Counted from the first letter of the stretch, positions 50,124-59,703 are shown. The stretch is DNA of 64,000 nt from CAIVVT01 sp963823095 (GCA_963823095.1 CAWGKI010000049.1:62001-126000), one strand, 5' to 3'. Numbers and translations: made by a program. The notes: generated by a model not told the origin, from the sequence alone.

Positions 50124-53100
50124 ATGACCCTCAGGCCGAGAAGCCTGGCAGCTCTCTTACCCTGTCTTCCCGTCATCTTCTTCGCCAGCGCCTTGGCGGC
50201 TCGCGGCTATGCGCCGCAGGCTCCTGCTACGCCTCAGGCTCAGACTCCTCAGCAGCCGGCGCCGAAGAAGCCCAGTCCGTTCGAAAACGTTCCCGGATCG
50301 GAAACTCCGAAACCGGCCGATCAGAAGCCCGCTGACTCCAAGCAACCTCCTCCCTTCGAGAAGGTGCCAGAGGTCAAACAACCGGAGCAGCCCGCTCCGC
50401 CGCAGCCTCAGACGCCCGCCGCCAAGCCAGAGCAACCCGCGCCCGCGGCGGAGGTAGCAAACGTCGTTGAGGCAGTTGAATTTCGTGGTGCCCGCCGCGT
50501 TTCTCAGGACACCCTGAAAGCGCTCATTTTCACCAAGAAAAACGATCTCCTGGATGAAGAGGCGCTGCACCGCGACTTCATGGCGCTGTGGAACACCGGC
50601 CGTTTCGACGACATCGTTCTCGAGAAAGAGAAGGGCAAGTCGGGTTGGGTCCTGCGCTTCAACGTCACCGAGCGCCGTGTCGTTCGGTCCATCAAGTACG
50701 ATGGCAACAAGTCGATTACAATCTCCGAGATTCTCGACCGGTTCAAAGAGCGTCACGTCGGTTTGTCCGTGGAGCAACAGTACGAACAGAGCCGCGTCGC
50801 CCGGGCGACCCAGGTGCTCAAGGAGTTCCTTTCGGAGAAGGGCCGCCAGTTCGCCACCGTGACGCCCCAGATTCGCCAGATTCCGCCTTCTTCCGTGGAA
50901 GTCACCTTCAAGATTAACGAAGGGATTAAGGTCAAGGTCGGGAACATTGAGATCCTCGGCAATCATGTGTTTGGAAGCCGCGCGATTATTCGCGCGATGA
51001 AGAATTCCAAACCGATCGGCATTCCTCACTCCATCTTCCTGGAGAGCCTCTTCGCGAGCACGTATGACCAGAGCAAGTACGACGAGGATATGGAACGCGT
51101 CCGCCAGTACTACATGATGCATGGGTACTTCAAGATGGCCGTGCTCGAGCACACGGCGACGATCCACGATACTAACGGCGAGGGGATGCACATCCCGCTC
51201 TTTTATCCCAATAAGCCGGGCAAGCGCGCCGACCTCAAGGTCACCGTGGAAGAAGGCCGTCAGTACCGCCTCGGCAAGATCAATTTCGTGGGAGTAAAGC
51301 TCTTCCGTACGCCGGAAACTCTGATGCGGCCGATCTTTGGCATGGCCGAGGGCGACATCTTCTCCACGGAGAAACTGCAGAAGGGCTTCAAGAACCTGCA
51401 GAAGCTTTACGGCGAATTCGGCTTCATCGACGCGGTGCCCGAACCGGACTTCGATCCGCAGGACGCCGAAGGCAAGATGAACCTCACCATCAATGTGGAT
51501 GAAGGCAAGCAGTTCTTCGTCCGCCGCATCGACTTCAGCGGCAACACCACCACGCGCGACAAGGTGATCCGCCGCGAGATCATGCTCGACGAAGGCGACA
51601 TGTACAACACCCGCCTTTGGGAGATGAGCGTGCTCAGGCTGAATCAGCTTGGATACTTTGAGGCCCTAAAGGCGGAAGAAGCCGCGTCGATCACCCGCGA
51701 CACCAAGAACAACACGGTCGACATCACCCTGAAAGTGAAGGAACGCGGCAAGAACTCGATCAGCCTGAATGGCGGCGTCTCTGCAATTTCCGGCACGTTC
51801 ATCGGCATGGGGTATTCCACCAACAACTTCCTGGGAATGGGCGAAACGCTTAGCCTCAACACCCAGCTCGGCACCATGATCCGAAGCGCCACGTTCGGCT
51901 TCACGGAGCCCTACCTGTTCGACCTTCCGCTGAACCTGGGGTTCACTGTCTACATGCAGCGCTACAACTACGATCAGGCGCGCGAGGCCTCGCTGCTCTC
52001 CGGGAACAATTTGATCTCGTTATACAATCAGCTGGGCACGCAAAACCTGTTGAACTACGTGACCAACGGTTACGGCGGCACGGTCTTCGTCAGCTATCCA
52101 CTGCGCCGCAGCTTTGCGCGCCTCGGCCTGACCTACGGAATCGACCGTTCCACCATCACGCCGTTGACTACCGCCGCGACGACCTATTTCAACTACTCGG
52201 ATTTCCAGAATCTGAGCGGTCCGAACCAGTTGCATGGCATCATCACCAGCAAGATCACGCCATCGTATACCTACAACACCATCGATCATCCGATCACCCC
52301 GACGCACGGGCAGAGCATCTTCGCGAGCTTCGGCTATTCGGGCGGTCCGCTGGGCGGCAACGTCCAGACACTGGAACCCACGCTCACCTACACGCGATTC
52401 ATGAAGGGTTGGAAGCCCGGACACATCATCGGCTTCCGGCTGCTGGGACGCATGGAAGCCGGGTATGGCGGCCGTTCCGCTCCGCCGTTCAGCCGCATCT
52501 TTATGGGGGGCGAGCAGGATGTCCGCGGTTTCGAAGACTTCAGCGTCGGCCCATTCGCCTACATACCAAGCACCGCGACCGTTCCCGTTCTGAACGCCGA
52601 CGGTTCATCGCGTATGCAGAAGGTCATCGTGAATGGGTCGGAAACGTTCCAGGCCGTCACGCAAACTATCCCGACCTACCAGATCATTTATCCGGGCGGC
52701 GACACACAGGGTGTCGCCAACTTCGAATACCGCATCAAGATCTTCGGGCCCTTGGTCCTGGCTGCCTTCTTCGACGCGGGCGTCAATCGCGTCACGTTCC
52801 GCAACCAGTTAAAGCTGAATCCGGACCGTGTGGCGACGCTCCAGGGCCAGTTCCCGACCGCGGGCTTCCAGAACGAGACTACGCTCGTGCCGGGCAGCCA
52901 GAAGATCCGCACTTCTACCGGTCTTGAGTTGCAGATTATGATGCCGGTAGTAAATGCGCCGTTCCGCCTCTACTGGGCCTATAACCCGACGGTTTTGGAC
53001 ACTACGTTCCAGCCGCCGATCGCCGTGGATCCCACGATGTTTCCGAACCGCGCCACCTTCGTGAATGCAGCGCAGACATTCGGCCATGCGGCCGCTTACC

Positions 53101-53147
53101 CAGAGAAGCGATCGATGTTCCGCTTTACGATTAGCCGGACCTTCTAG
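50124..53147 (+). CDS. bamA: Outer membrane protein assembly factor BamA
   Basis: 1007 residues. Inserts beta-barrel proteins into the outer membrane. Signal peptide, then a Pro/Gln/Lys-rich stretch of about 80 residues (up to 115) that is not part of normal BamA. Five POTRA domains follow (VVEAVEFRGARRVSQDTLKALIF, VTERRVVRSIKYDGN, KVKVGNIEILGNHVFGSRAIIRAM, QYRLGKINFVGVKLF, FVRRIDFSGNTTTRDKVIRREIML). The 16-strand barrel begins near 610 and contains FMGGEQDVRGFEDF, the VRGF motif of lid loop 6. The terminal MFRFTISRTF ends in Phe, as required. First gene of a bamA-ompH operon. Confidence 0.96.
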   Translation: MTLRPRSLAALLPCLPVIFFASALAARGYAPQAPATPQAQTPQQPAPKKPSPFENVPGSETPKPADQKPADSKQPPPFEKVPEVKQPEQPAPPQPQTPAAKPEQPAPAAEVANVVEAVEFRGARRVSQDTLKALIFTKKNDLLDEEALHRDFMALWNTGRFDDIVLEKEKGKSGWVLRFNVTERRVVRSIKYDGNKSITISEILDRFKERHVGLSVEQQYEQSRVARATQVLKEFLSEKGRQFATVTPQIRQIPPSSVEVTFKINEGIKVKVGNIEILGNHVFGSRAIIRAMKNSKPIGIPHSIFLESLFASTYDQSKYDEDMERVRQYYMMHGYFKMAVLEHTATIHDTNGEGMHIPLFYPNKPGKRADLKVTVEEGRQYRLGKINFVGVKLFRTPETLMRPIFGMAEGDIFSTEKLQKGFKNLQKLYGEFGFIDAVPEPDFDPQDAEGKMNLTINVDEGKQFFVRRIDFSGNTTTRDKVIRREIMLDEGDMYNTRLWEMSVLRLNQLGYFEALKAEEAASITRDTKNNTVDITLKVKERGKNSISLNGGVSAISGTFIGMGYSTNNFLGMGETLSLNTQLGTMIRSATFGFTEPYLFDLPLNLGFTVYMQRYNYDQAREASLLSGNNLISLYNQLGTQNLLNYVTNGYGGTVFVSYPLRRSFARLGLTYGIDRSTITPLTTAATTYFNYSDFQNLSGPNQLHGIITSKITPSYTYNTIDHPITPTHGQSIFASFGYSGGPLGGNVQTLEPTLTYTRFMKGWKPGHIIGFRLLGRMEAGYGGRSAPPFSRIFMGGEQDVRGFEDFSVGPFAYIPSTATVPVLNADGSSRMQKVIVNGSETFQAVTQTIPTYQIIYPGGDTQGVANFEYRIKIFGPLVLAAFFDAGVNRVTFRNQLKLNPDRVATLQGQFPTAGFQNETTLVPGSQKIRTSTGLELQIMMPVVNAPFRLYWAYNPTVLDTTFQPPIAVDPTMFPNRATFVNAAQTFGHAAAYPEKRSMFRFTISRTF

Positions 53148-53206
53148 GGCTGAGGATGACCCGCGTGGCGTGCTACCATTTGAGTGATCTCAGGAGTCTG
53201 AAAGCC

Positions 53207-53845
53207 GTGAATATGAAGTGTCTCCAGTGGAGCCTGGCCCTCGTGGCGCTCGCTCTTGCCGCCCCCTCCGCCCCGGCGCAAACGCCGACTAAAGTCGGCA
53301 TCATCAATGTACAGGGCGCGATTCTTGCCACGAAAGACGGCGAAAAGGCCCGTGACGCCATCCGCGCCCGCTTCGAGCCGCGAGCCAAAGATATGGAAAG
53401 CCGCATGGCTGAAGTGAATCGCCTGCGCGATCAGTTCAACAAGGGCGCGAACACGATGTCGGCCGACGCGCGTGAAAAGCTCAGCCGCGAAATCGACGAC
53501 AAGCAGAAGAAGTATCAGTGGGACTCCGAGGACATGCAGAATGAACTGCAACAGGAAGAGCAGAAACTGGTGAACGAAATCGGCCAGCGTATGATCTCCG
53601 TCATCGATGAGTTCGCCAAGGCCAACACATTCGCCGTGGTCTTTGACGTTTCTGGACAACAGAGCCCCGTACTCTGGGCCGCCAACGGCATCGATGTGAC
53701 CACTCAGATCGTCGAACTGTACGACAAGAAGTTCGGAGTCGGTGGCGGAACCGCGGCAACTCCCGCGGCGCCGGCCCCGGCTGCCGCCAAGCCTGCGGCC
53801 ACTCCGGCCCGCCCGACGGCTGGCGCTGCTGTGCCGAAGAAGTAG
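53207..53845 (+). CDS. OmpH/Skp-family periplasmic chaperone
   Basis: 212 residues from the GTG at 53207, which has AGGAG ten bases upstream; the ATG at 53213 is an alternative. Signal peptide LALVALALAAPSAPAQ. The body shows the Skp pattern: VGIINVQGAILATKDGEKARDAIRARFEPRAKDMESRMAEVNRLRDQFNKGANTMS, then a long helix, ending FAVVFDVSGQQSPVLWAANGIDVTTQIVELYDKKFG. It binds unfolded outer-membrane proteins in the periplasm for BamA. The Ala/Pro-rich C-terminal ~30 residues are an extension. Terminator follows. Confidence 0.93.
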   Translation: MNMKCLQWSLALVALALAAPSAPAQTPTKVGIINVQGAILATKDGEKARDAIRARFEPRAKDMESRMAEVNRLRDQFNKGANTMSADAREKLSREIDDKQKKYQWDSEDMQNELQQEEQKLVNEIGQRMISVIDEFAKANTFAVVFDVSGQQSPVLWAANGIDVTTQIVELYDKKFGVGGGTAATPAAPAPAAAKPAATPARPTAGAAVPKK

Positions 53846-53883
53846 TACGCGCTTCGGATCGAGTCGGGTTCAAGTTGGTATCG

Positions 53884-53932
53884 AAGGGCAATCGCGGGTG
53901 AACAACCCTGGCGGTTGCCCTTTGTTTATTTG
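53884..53932 (+). terminator. Rho-independent terminator of the bamA-ompH operon
   Basis: AAGGGCAATCGC (53884-53895) pairs with GCGGTTGCCCTT (53911-53922; one mismatch), followed by TTTGTTTATTTG on the plus strand. It lies 39 bp after the stop. Confidence 0.85.
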
Positions 53933-54207
53933 CGGTGTGGGGCAATGCTCCGGCGCGTCTTCCCGTACCGCTTCACATCTCTTTGCAGGCCCTCGCCGGT
54001 TAGAGGCTTCGAACAGGTTGCCGCTGCCGCGTCAATAGGAACCGATCTGGAGATCGGCGATCCCAGGAGCGGCGCGCCCCAGGGAACGCCGATCTCCAGA
54101 TCGGCTCCTTACAACGCAGGGTCCATCGGTGAGGAAGGCGCAGGCATTGGTCTACGCTGGTCCCAAACCAGCGTTAGTGAGAACCGATACTGGCGGCTGG
54201 CGAGTTC
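53933..54207. repeat. Palindrome chain (CC/GG-loop class) in gene-free spacer
   Basis: The 362-bp gene-free stretch 53846-54207 holds the terminator above and, at 54039-54109, CCGATCT-GG-AGATCGG and GCCGATCT-CC-AGATCGGC in mirror order around GCGGCGCGCC. 54082-54107 is identical to 36396-36421. Nothing else is recognised. Confidence 0.75.
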
Positions 54208-55287
54208 TCAGAAGCCTGCCGGTACGATCCGGAACACGCCTTTCCACACGCCGCCCGGCGCAACTACTGGCAAATCCTTGAACCATCCGTCGTGGGCGGC
54301 ATTGAACGCATTCGTCGGCGCGCTCATGGGCTCGAAGCAAACGAATCCGCGTCCGGGAGGCGCATAAACCACCGCCACCGGATACGAATCGCCATACTCT
54401 ACAGTGACGCTCTGCTTCGCTCCTTCCAGCCGGAACCGGGCCCAGCCGTCGGCGTCCCGCACCAGCGAGCCGAAGACATCGTCCAGCGCCACGCCTTTCA
54501 GCGGCTGGGGGGTAGCGTAAGGGTTCGCGATCTTTTCACCGGTCGGAATCAGCCTCTCGTTGAGTACGAACTTCTCACCTGCGGGCAGCCGGACTTTCCA
54601 CTCATCCCTGGGCGCGTCGTTCACCTGGAAGTAGGGGTGGAAGCCCAGCGAAACCGGCATCGGCTCGCTGCTCAGGTTTTCGACGGCCGTTTCAACTTCT
54701 AGAACGCCTTCCTTCAGCCTGTAGGAGGTCGTCACGGCGTTCGCGAACGGGAATTGAGCCATCATGGCCGGCTCGCGCCACAGCTCGATACGCGACGTGA
54801 TAACGGCCTCCGCCGGCGTGGCTTCCGCGCGGATGACCTTCCACTGTCTGGCCGAGACCAGCAGGCCGTGAATCGGCGTCGGGACGGGACCGACGCGCAC
54901 GTTCCCCAGTTCCGTGTTGATCGCATACTTCTTGCCGTTCACCCAATACGACAGCCCATCGATGCGGTTGGCCCAGGGCCACAGGAACGGTACGCCGCCC
55001 ATGGCTCCGGGGTGCTTGGCCCACTCTCCAGCGCTCTTGTAGGGCGTCCAGAGGACGGGCTTGCCATGCACCGTCATAGCCGTCGCCAGATTGCCGACCC
55101 CTGGGGCGACCTTGACCTCGACATCCCGCGCGGCGTCCCGCAGGACGTACACCTTCGCGCCGTCTTCAACGGTTTCCCGGATGCTGTAGTTGTTCATGTT
55201 GGGTTCGCTCGCCAGCGCGCCGCGCGCCCCGGCCGCTGTCAGCGCCAGAGCGCCCGCAAATAAGAGTCCGGCCATGCCTGCTTGCAT
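54208..55287 (-). CDS. Secreted aldose 1-epimerase family protein
   Basis: 359 residues from the ATG at 55287, which gives a clean signal peptide (MQAGMAGLLFAGALALTAAG); the upstream frame is implausible. Family motifs: MGGVPFLWPWANRID (Arg of the NRI element), PIHGLLVSARQW (catalytic His), LGFHPYFQVND (second His) and the C-terminal Glu region CFEPMSAPTNAFN. Galactose-mutarotase-like fold; interconverts alpha and beta sugar anomers, here outside the cytoplasm. Normal length is near 350. Confidence 0.92.
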   Translation of the reverse strand: MQAGMAGLLFAGALALTAAGARGALASEPNMNNYSIRETVEDGAKVYVLRDAARDVEVKVAPGVGNLATAMTVHGKPVLWTPYKSAGEWAKHPGAMGGVPFLWPWANRIDGLSYWVNGKKYAINTELGNVRVGPVPTPIHGLLVSARQWKVIRAEATPAEAVITSRIELWREPAMMAQFPFANAVTTSYRLKEGVLEVETAVENLSSEPMPVSLGFHPYFQVNDAPRDEWKVRLPAGEKFVLNERLIPTGEKIANPYATPQPLKGVALDDVFGSLVRDADGWARFRLEGAKQSVTVEYGDSYPVAVVYAPPGRGFVCFEPMSAPTNAFNAAHDGWFKDLPVVAPGGVWKGVFRIVPAGF

Positions 55288-55375
55288 ACAACGCCATTGT
55301 GCGACAAGCGGACTGAGCGCCGCTCGGCGAGTTGCTGCCGCCAAACACCGCGCGGTTCGTTTGATGAAGAGAACT

Positions 55376-56578
55376 TCAGACCGGCTTCAGCACTGTGCAC
55401 ACGGAGGCGCAGACTGGCCCGCCGATGTTGAACGTGGCCGCTGCGCGCGGATTCCGTACCTGTAGCGGCGCGGGGACCTTGCCGAGCAATTGCAGCGCGG
55501 ACCAACCGATCATGGCGATGCCGGTCGCGCCCACGGGATGCCCCTTGGCAATCAGCCCACCCGATGTGTTGATGCCGCACTCACCGTCCGGCCGGGCCCT
55601 GCCTTCCACCCAATACCGGGCGCCCTGGCCTTCCGCGGCTTTGCCTATGACCTCCGTACCCAACGCGCCCATCACCGTAAAGCAGTCGTGAATCTCCGCG
55701 ACGGTGATGTCCGTCGGGGTCATACCCGCCATCGCATACGCATTGGACATTGCGCGCCGGGCTCCCACAGGGCGCAGCACGTCGCGTCCCGCACAGGCCA
55801 GCGGGTCGGTCGCCTGCGCGTAGCCGGCCAGTTCTACGCAATCCTGCTTTCTGACCCCGAGTCTCGCCAATCCCCTTGCAGTCGCCAGAATCAACGCCGC
55901 ATAGCCGTCCGTGATTTGCGAACAATCGTATGTTTTGAGCGGCAGCCCATCCACCACATAACGGTTGATGCCTTCGATGCGCACGGCGTCTTCCACAGTG
56001 ATGGAGACCTTCTGCATCTGCGCCCACGGGTTGGAACGAGCGTTGGCGTACTCCTGCACGGCGATGTGCGCCAGATCGCCCTCCGTCACCCCGTATTCGG
56101 TCATGTACGCCTGCATAATCTCGGCAAAGATATGCGGGAAAACAAAGGTCTTGCCTTCCCGCTCATCGGGATAGGAGAAATAGCCAAGTACCTTGCCGAT
56201 GAGCTTGCCGTCCATCTTGCCTTCGCCGTCGCGCATCTTCTCGTAACCCACGGCGATGCCCGTGTCGCCCAGGCCGAGTTGCAGCTTATAAGCGACGCTC
56301 AACACGGCCTGTCCGCCGGAGGCACAGGCGTTTTCCACGGCTTCGATGGGCTTGCCCGCGAGGCCTGGCGCCATAGCCATCAGCCCGGCGAGCAATCCCT
56401 GCTCGTTGAGCGAGAAGTTGCAGGCCGAGCCGATCGAGCCGACGTCCAGAGCGGCAGGGTCGGCGCCGATCTCCTCGCATGCGCCAGACACGGCGGATTG
56501 GACGATCTGCGGCACAGTCGCCGTCAGCAGCTTTCCGAACTTCGACTGACGATAGGCCGCGATGTAGATCTTCTTCAT
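55376..56578 (-). CDS. Thiolase-like (SCP2-type acetyl-CoA acetyltransferase) protein
   Basis: 400 residues from the ATG at 56578, which has GGGAGG upstream. Thiolase fold: nucleophile Cys85 in VENACASGGQ, His in AEIHDCFTVMG, and the C-terminal INTSGGLIAKGHPVGATG with His. The usual second active Cys of acetyl-CoA acetyltransferases is less clear, as in SCP2-thiolases and other lipid-linked members. It likely cleaves or forms a beta-ketoacyl thioester. An SDR of the FabG type follows 189 bp upstream on the same strand, consistent with a short fatty-acid-type pathway. Confidence 0.9.
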   Translation of the reverse strand: MKKIYIAAYRQSKFGKLLTATVPQIVQSAVSGACEEIGADPAALDVGSIGSACNFSLNEQGLLAGLMAMAPGLAGKPIEAVENACASGGQAVLSVAYKLQLGLGDTGIAVGYEKMRDGEGKMDGKLIGKVLGYFSYPDEREGKTFVFPHIFAEIMQAYMTEYGVTEGDLAHIAVQEYANARSNPWAQMQKVSITVEDAVRIEGINRYVVDGLPLKTYDCSQITDGYAALILATARGLARLGVRKQDCVELAGYAQATDPLACAGRDVLRPVGARRAMSNAYAMAGMTPTDITVAEIHDCFTVMGALGTEVIGKAAEGQGARYWVEGRARPDGECGINTSGGLIAKGHPVGATGIAMIGWSALQLLGKVPAPLQVRNPRAAATFNIGGPVCASVCTVLKPV

Positions 56579-56641
56579 TGGTGCATCCTCCCAGGTCCGA
56601 TCGGGCCCCTCTACTACCCAGACCGCGAAGAACCGCTCCTT

Positions 56642-56731
56642 TGTGGGGCAGCCTGGCAAGCTGCGTGCCGGTTGGCAGCCGGCACGTGCGGCGATTACCA
56701 ATCGCCGCGCAGGATACCATCCGGCCCCACA
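56642..56731. repeat. Modular palindrome chain (GGC/ACC-loop class)
   Basis: Arms TGTGGGGC (56642-56649) and GCCCCACA (56724-56731) enclose modules such as GTGCCGG-N7-CCGGCAC, GCGGCGATT-ACC-AATCGCCGC and GGAT-ACC-ATCC. Related to 2229-2339. It sits between the thiolase-like and SDR genes. Confidence 0.8.
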
Positions 56732-56767
56732 GAATTCGCACTTCTCCAAACGGTCACAGCACTACTT

Positions 56768-57553
56768 TCAGAGTGTCCCCGTCACCACACCGCCGTCCAC
56801 ACTCAGCACGGCTCCGCTCACGAACGACGCCGCGTCGGAGGCCAGCCACAGGTAAGCGTTGGCGATGTCCTCGGGCTCTCCCAGGCGGCCGATCGGCGTG
56901 CCCGCCTTCATCCGGTCCAGAATCTTCTCGGGCATCTGTTTCACCATTTCGGTAGCGATGAATCCCGGCGCCACGGCGTTGACGCGGATTCGGTATCGTC
57001 CCAATTCGCGCGCCCAGACTTTCGTCATGCCGATGACGCCCGATTTCGTCGCCACGTAATTCGTTTGTCCAAAATTGCCGTACAGACCGACCACGGACGA
57101 GGCGTTGAGAATGACGCCGCCGCCTCCCGAAATCATGTGGGGCGCCACGGCGCGCGTGCAGACAAACACGCCTTTCAGGTTGACACCGATCACAGCGTCG
57201 AACTGCTCGTCGCTCATCACCGACAGCGGCGCGCCCTCCTTGTACTTCACCAGCATTCCATCGCGCAGAATGCCGGCGTTGTTCACCAGGACGTGAATCG
57301 CGCCCCACCGGTCGATTGCCTCGGCTACGGCACGCTCCACCGACGCACGATTGGAAACATCGACGCTCTGGAAGAGCGCCTCGCCGCCGGACGCCTCCAA
57401 CTCGGCCAACAATGCCGCTGAGCCGTTTCCATTCACGTCCCACGCCGCAACTCGCGCCCCCTCGCGGGCGAACCGCACGGCGGTGGCGCGGCCGATGCCC
57501 GCCGCCGCTCCGGTGACGACGACTACTTTCCCCCGCAGTCCGGTTTCGATCAT
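56768..57553 (-). CDS. Short-chain dehydrogenase (FabG-like)
   Basis: 261 residues, NAD(P)-dependent. Rossmann motif TGAAAGIGRAT (TGxxxGIG), NNAG at LVNNAGILRDG, Ser in ILNASSVVGLYG and the Tyr-Lys pair YVATKSG. C-terminal VNAVAPGFIATEMV...RLGEPEDIANAYLWLASDAASFVSGAVLSVDGG is typical of 3-oxoacyl-ACP reductases. Acetoacetyl-CoA reductase (PhaB) or a related keto-acyl reductase is equally possible. The downstream thiolase-like gene suggests a shared acyl-CoA pathway. Confidence 0.92.
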   Translation of the reverse strand: MIETGLRGKVVVVTGAAAGIGRATAVRFAREGARVAAWDVNGNGSAALLAELEASGGEALFQSVDVSNRASVERAVAEAIDRWGAIHVLVNNAGILRDGMLVKYKEGAPLSVMSDEQFDAVIGVNLKGVFVCTRAVAPHMISGGGGVILNASSVVGLYGNFGQTNYVATKSGVIGMTKVWARELGRYRIRVNAVAPGFIATEMVKQMPEKILDRMKAGTPIGRLGEPEDIANAYLWLASDAASFVSGAVLSVDGGVVTGTL

Positions 57554-57771
57554 GGATTGTTCCTAAGTGACAGGCTCGCAGAAAATGTGCACGTCCGCGA
57601 GCCGCGTTCGACTTGCTCTAACCGCCAGCCGTAAAGAGGTGCACGCGGCGGGAAGACCGCAATCTCGTGTTTCGCACCGTTATTTCGGTTATCCGATGTT
57701 CATGATCCCGCACCGACTGAAGTATGCTAGTGCGTAAGTGGAAGAGAGTCCATACGCTTGACTGAACACCC

Positions 57772-58695
57772 ATGAAAGTCCTTATAGCGGACGACAGCCC
57801 GACCATGCGCCGTCTGCTTCACTCCACTTTGAGTGAGTGGGGCTATGAGGTTGTAGAGGCCCACGACGGCGAGCAGGCGCTCGATGTTCTGAGCGGTGAC
57901 GATCCGCCGCCGATCGCGGTTCTCGATTGGGTGATGCCCAAGCTCACCGGCCCCGAGCTCTGCCGGCGAGTGCGCAGCCGTAAGAGCCGTACCTATACTT
58001 ACATTCTCCTGTTGACGTCGAAGGCGCAGCATCAGGACCTGATCGAAGGCATGGGCGCCGGCGCCGACGACTACATCGTCAAACCGTTTGACCGTCCCGA
58101 GATGGAGGTTCGACTGCGCGCCGGGCGCCGCATCGTCGATCTTCAGACCGAACTGATGCAGATGCAGGAGGCGCTCCGCGAACAGGCCACGCGCGATTCC
58201 CTCACGCACTGCTGGAACCGGTTCTCCCTCTTCGACATTCTGGCCCGCGAGATCAATCGCTGCCACCGCGAGCAGCAGGCGTTGGGTGTGATCATGTTGG
58301 ATCTCGACCACTTCAAACTGGTGAACGACACCTATGGCCACGTCTGCGGCGACGAAGTGTTGAAACAGGTGGTCAAACGGATCGAAAGCTCCATTCGCTC
58401 CTACGACACGCTAGGCAGGTATGGCGGCGAAGAATTCGTCTGCGTCCTGTCTGGGTGTGGGGAAGAATTCGTAAAGGGCAATGCCGAGCGGATGCGCCTC
58501 TCCGTGGAGGCGGGCCCCATCCCGTGGATGGAGCACCAGGTGAAAATGACCAGCAGCTTCGGCGCCGTGGCCGGAATCCCGACCCCCAACCTGACGCCGG
58601 ACGAACTGATCCGCGCAGCCGATGAGGCGCTGTATCGCGCCAAGCGTGGGGGCCGCAATCGCGTGTCTTTCTCGTCCTACGGCGAGCCGGCTTAA
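57772..58695 (+). CDS. Response regulator with GGDEF (diguanylate cyclase)
   Basis: 307 residues. A receiver domain (phosphoacceptor Asp52 in VLDWVMPKLTG, Lys104 in IVKPF) is followed by a GGDEF domain that makes cyclic di-GMP. The active site is GGEEF (218-222), a working variant. An inhibitory I-site RSYD (209-212) lies exactly five residues before it, so feedback by c-di-GMP is likely. No histidine kinase gene is near. The 218-bp spacer upstream separates it from the SDR gene. Confidence 0.95.
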   Translation: MKVLIADDSPTMRRLLHSTLSEWGYEVVEAHDGEQALDVLSGDDPPPIAVLDWVMPKLTGPELCRRVRSRKSRTYTYILLLTSKAQHQDLIEGMGAGADDYIVKPFDRPEMEVRLRAGRRIVDLQTELMQMQEALREQATRDSLTHCWNRFSLFDILAREINRCHREQQALGVIMLDLDHFKLVNDTYGHVCGDEVLKQVVKRIESSIRSYDTLGRYGGEEFVCVLSGCGEEFVKGNAERMRLSVEAGPIPWMEHQVKMTSSFGAVAGIPTPNLTPDELIRAADEALYRAKRGGRNRVSFSSYGEPA

Positions 58696-58771
58696 ACCGG
58701 ATGCTCCGCAAGGGGCAACGAACCTTATCGCTTGCTCACGCAGCGCCTGCCACGCAAGCGACAATGGCCCT

Positions 58772-59703
58772 ATGGACCGTTCTCTCGATCTTGGGCATCT
58801 TCTCACGGAGCAGGTAAATCCTGCCTCCGCGAATCTGGACGGGCTGTCGACCGAAGAGATGCTGGCCGTGTTCCATCGCGAGGATCACCGTGCCGTCGAT
58901 GCCGTTGAGAAAAGAACTCCCCCGGATCGCCGCGGCTGTGGACGCCATCTCCGGAAGCCTGCGCGCTGGAGGCCGTCTGTTCTATGCCGGCGCAGGCACT
59001 AGTGGTCGGCTGGGCGTTCTCGATGCCAGCGAATGCCCGCCGACATTTGGCGTATCCCCGGATCTCGTCACTGGCATCATCGCCGGAGGCGAGCGTGCTC
59101 TGCGCAGTTCGGTGGAGTCCAGTGAAGATTCGCCGGCGGCCGGCGCCGCCGATCTTTCAGGAGCGCGGCTTCACCAAGCAAGACGCGCTGGTCGGCATCG
59201 CGGCGAGCGGCCGCACGCCTTACGTGCTCGGCGCGTTGGACGCCGCCAACGCGCTCGGCGCCCTCACGGCCTGCATCGTCTGCTCGCCCGGTTCTCCCAT
59301 CGCGGCGCGTGTGCAATTCCCCATCGAGCTACTCACCGGTCCCGAGGTCATCGCCGGATCGACGCGGCTGAAGGCCGGGACGGCTACGAAACTCGCCTTG
59401 AACATGATTTCGAGCGGCGTCATGGTGCGCTTGGGATACGTCTACTCGAATCTGATGGTGAACGTGCAGCCGTCCAATGCCAAACTGGTGGACCGTGCCG
59501 AGCGCATCGTCATGGCCGTCACGGGCCTTTCCCGCGAGGCCGCTTCGAAATTGCTCGAAGCTTCCGGCCGCAGCGTGCGGACCTCCATAGTGATGGGCCA
59601 ACTCGGCGTGTCGCGTGAGGAGGCCGAGCGCCGCCTTGCGGCCTGTGGAGGACGCGTTCGAGAAGCGCTTATGCACGGCCAGTCGCCTTCGATCCACCCA
59701 TAG
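58772..59703 (+). pseudogene. murQ: N-acetylmuramic acid 6-phosphate etherase, with two frameshifts
   Basis: Start ATG 58772 (MDRSLDLGHLLTEQVNP). MurQ marks follow in three frames: HREDHRAVDAVEK; then, after an extra A in the AAAA run at about 58908-58914, ELPRIAAAVDAI and GAGTSGRLGVLDASECPPTFG; then, after an extra T near 59151-59160, QERGFTKQDALVGIAASGRTPYVLGAL and LEASGRSVRTSIVMGQLG. Deleting one base at each point gives about 309 residues, the family length. The enzyme cleaves the lactyl ether of MurNAc-6-P in cell-wall recycling. The catalytic Glu region (SECPPTFG) is intact. Either dead or carrying sequence errors. Confidence 0.87.

Noticed and set aside
55490..57421. Long open frame of more than 600 codons on the plus strand
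   Set aside because: It is fully antisense to the thiolase-like and SDR genes, whose motifs are intact; the frame reads as His/Arg-rich shadow typical of high GC.
58890..59618. Programmed frameshifting in murQ
   Set aside because: The shift sites lack a slippery heptamer plus structure, and the same +1 sense occurs in unrelated genes, so errors or decay are more likely.
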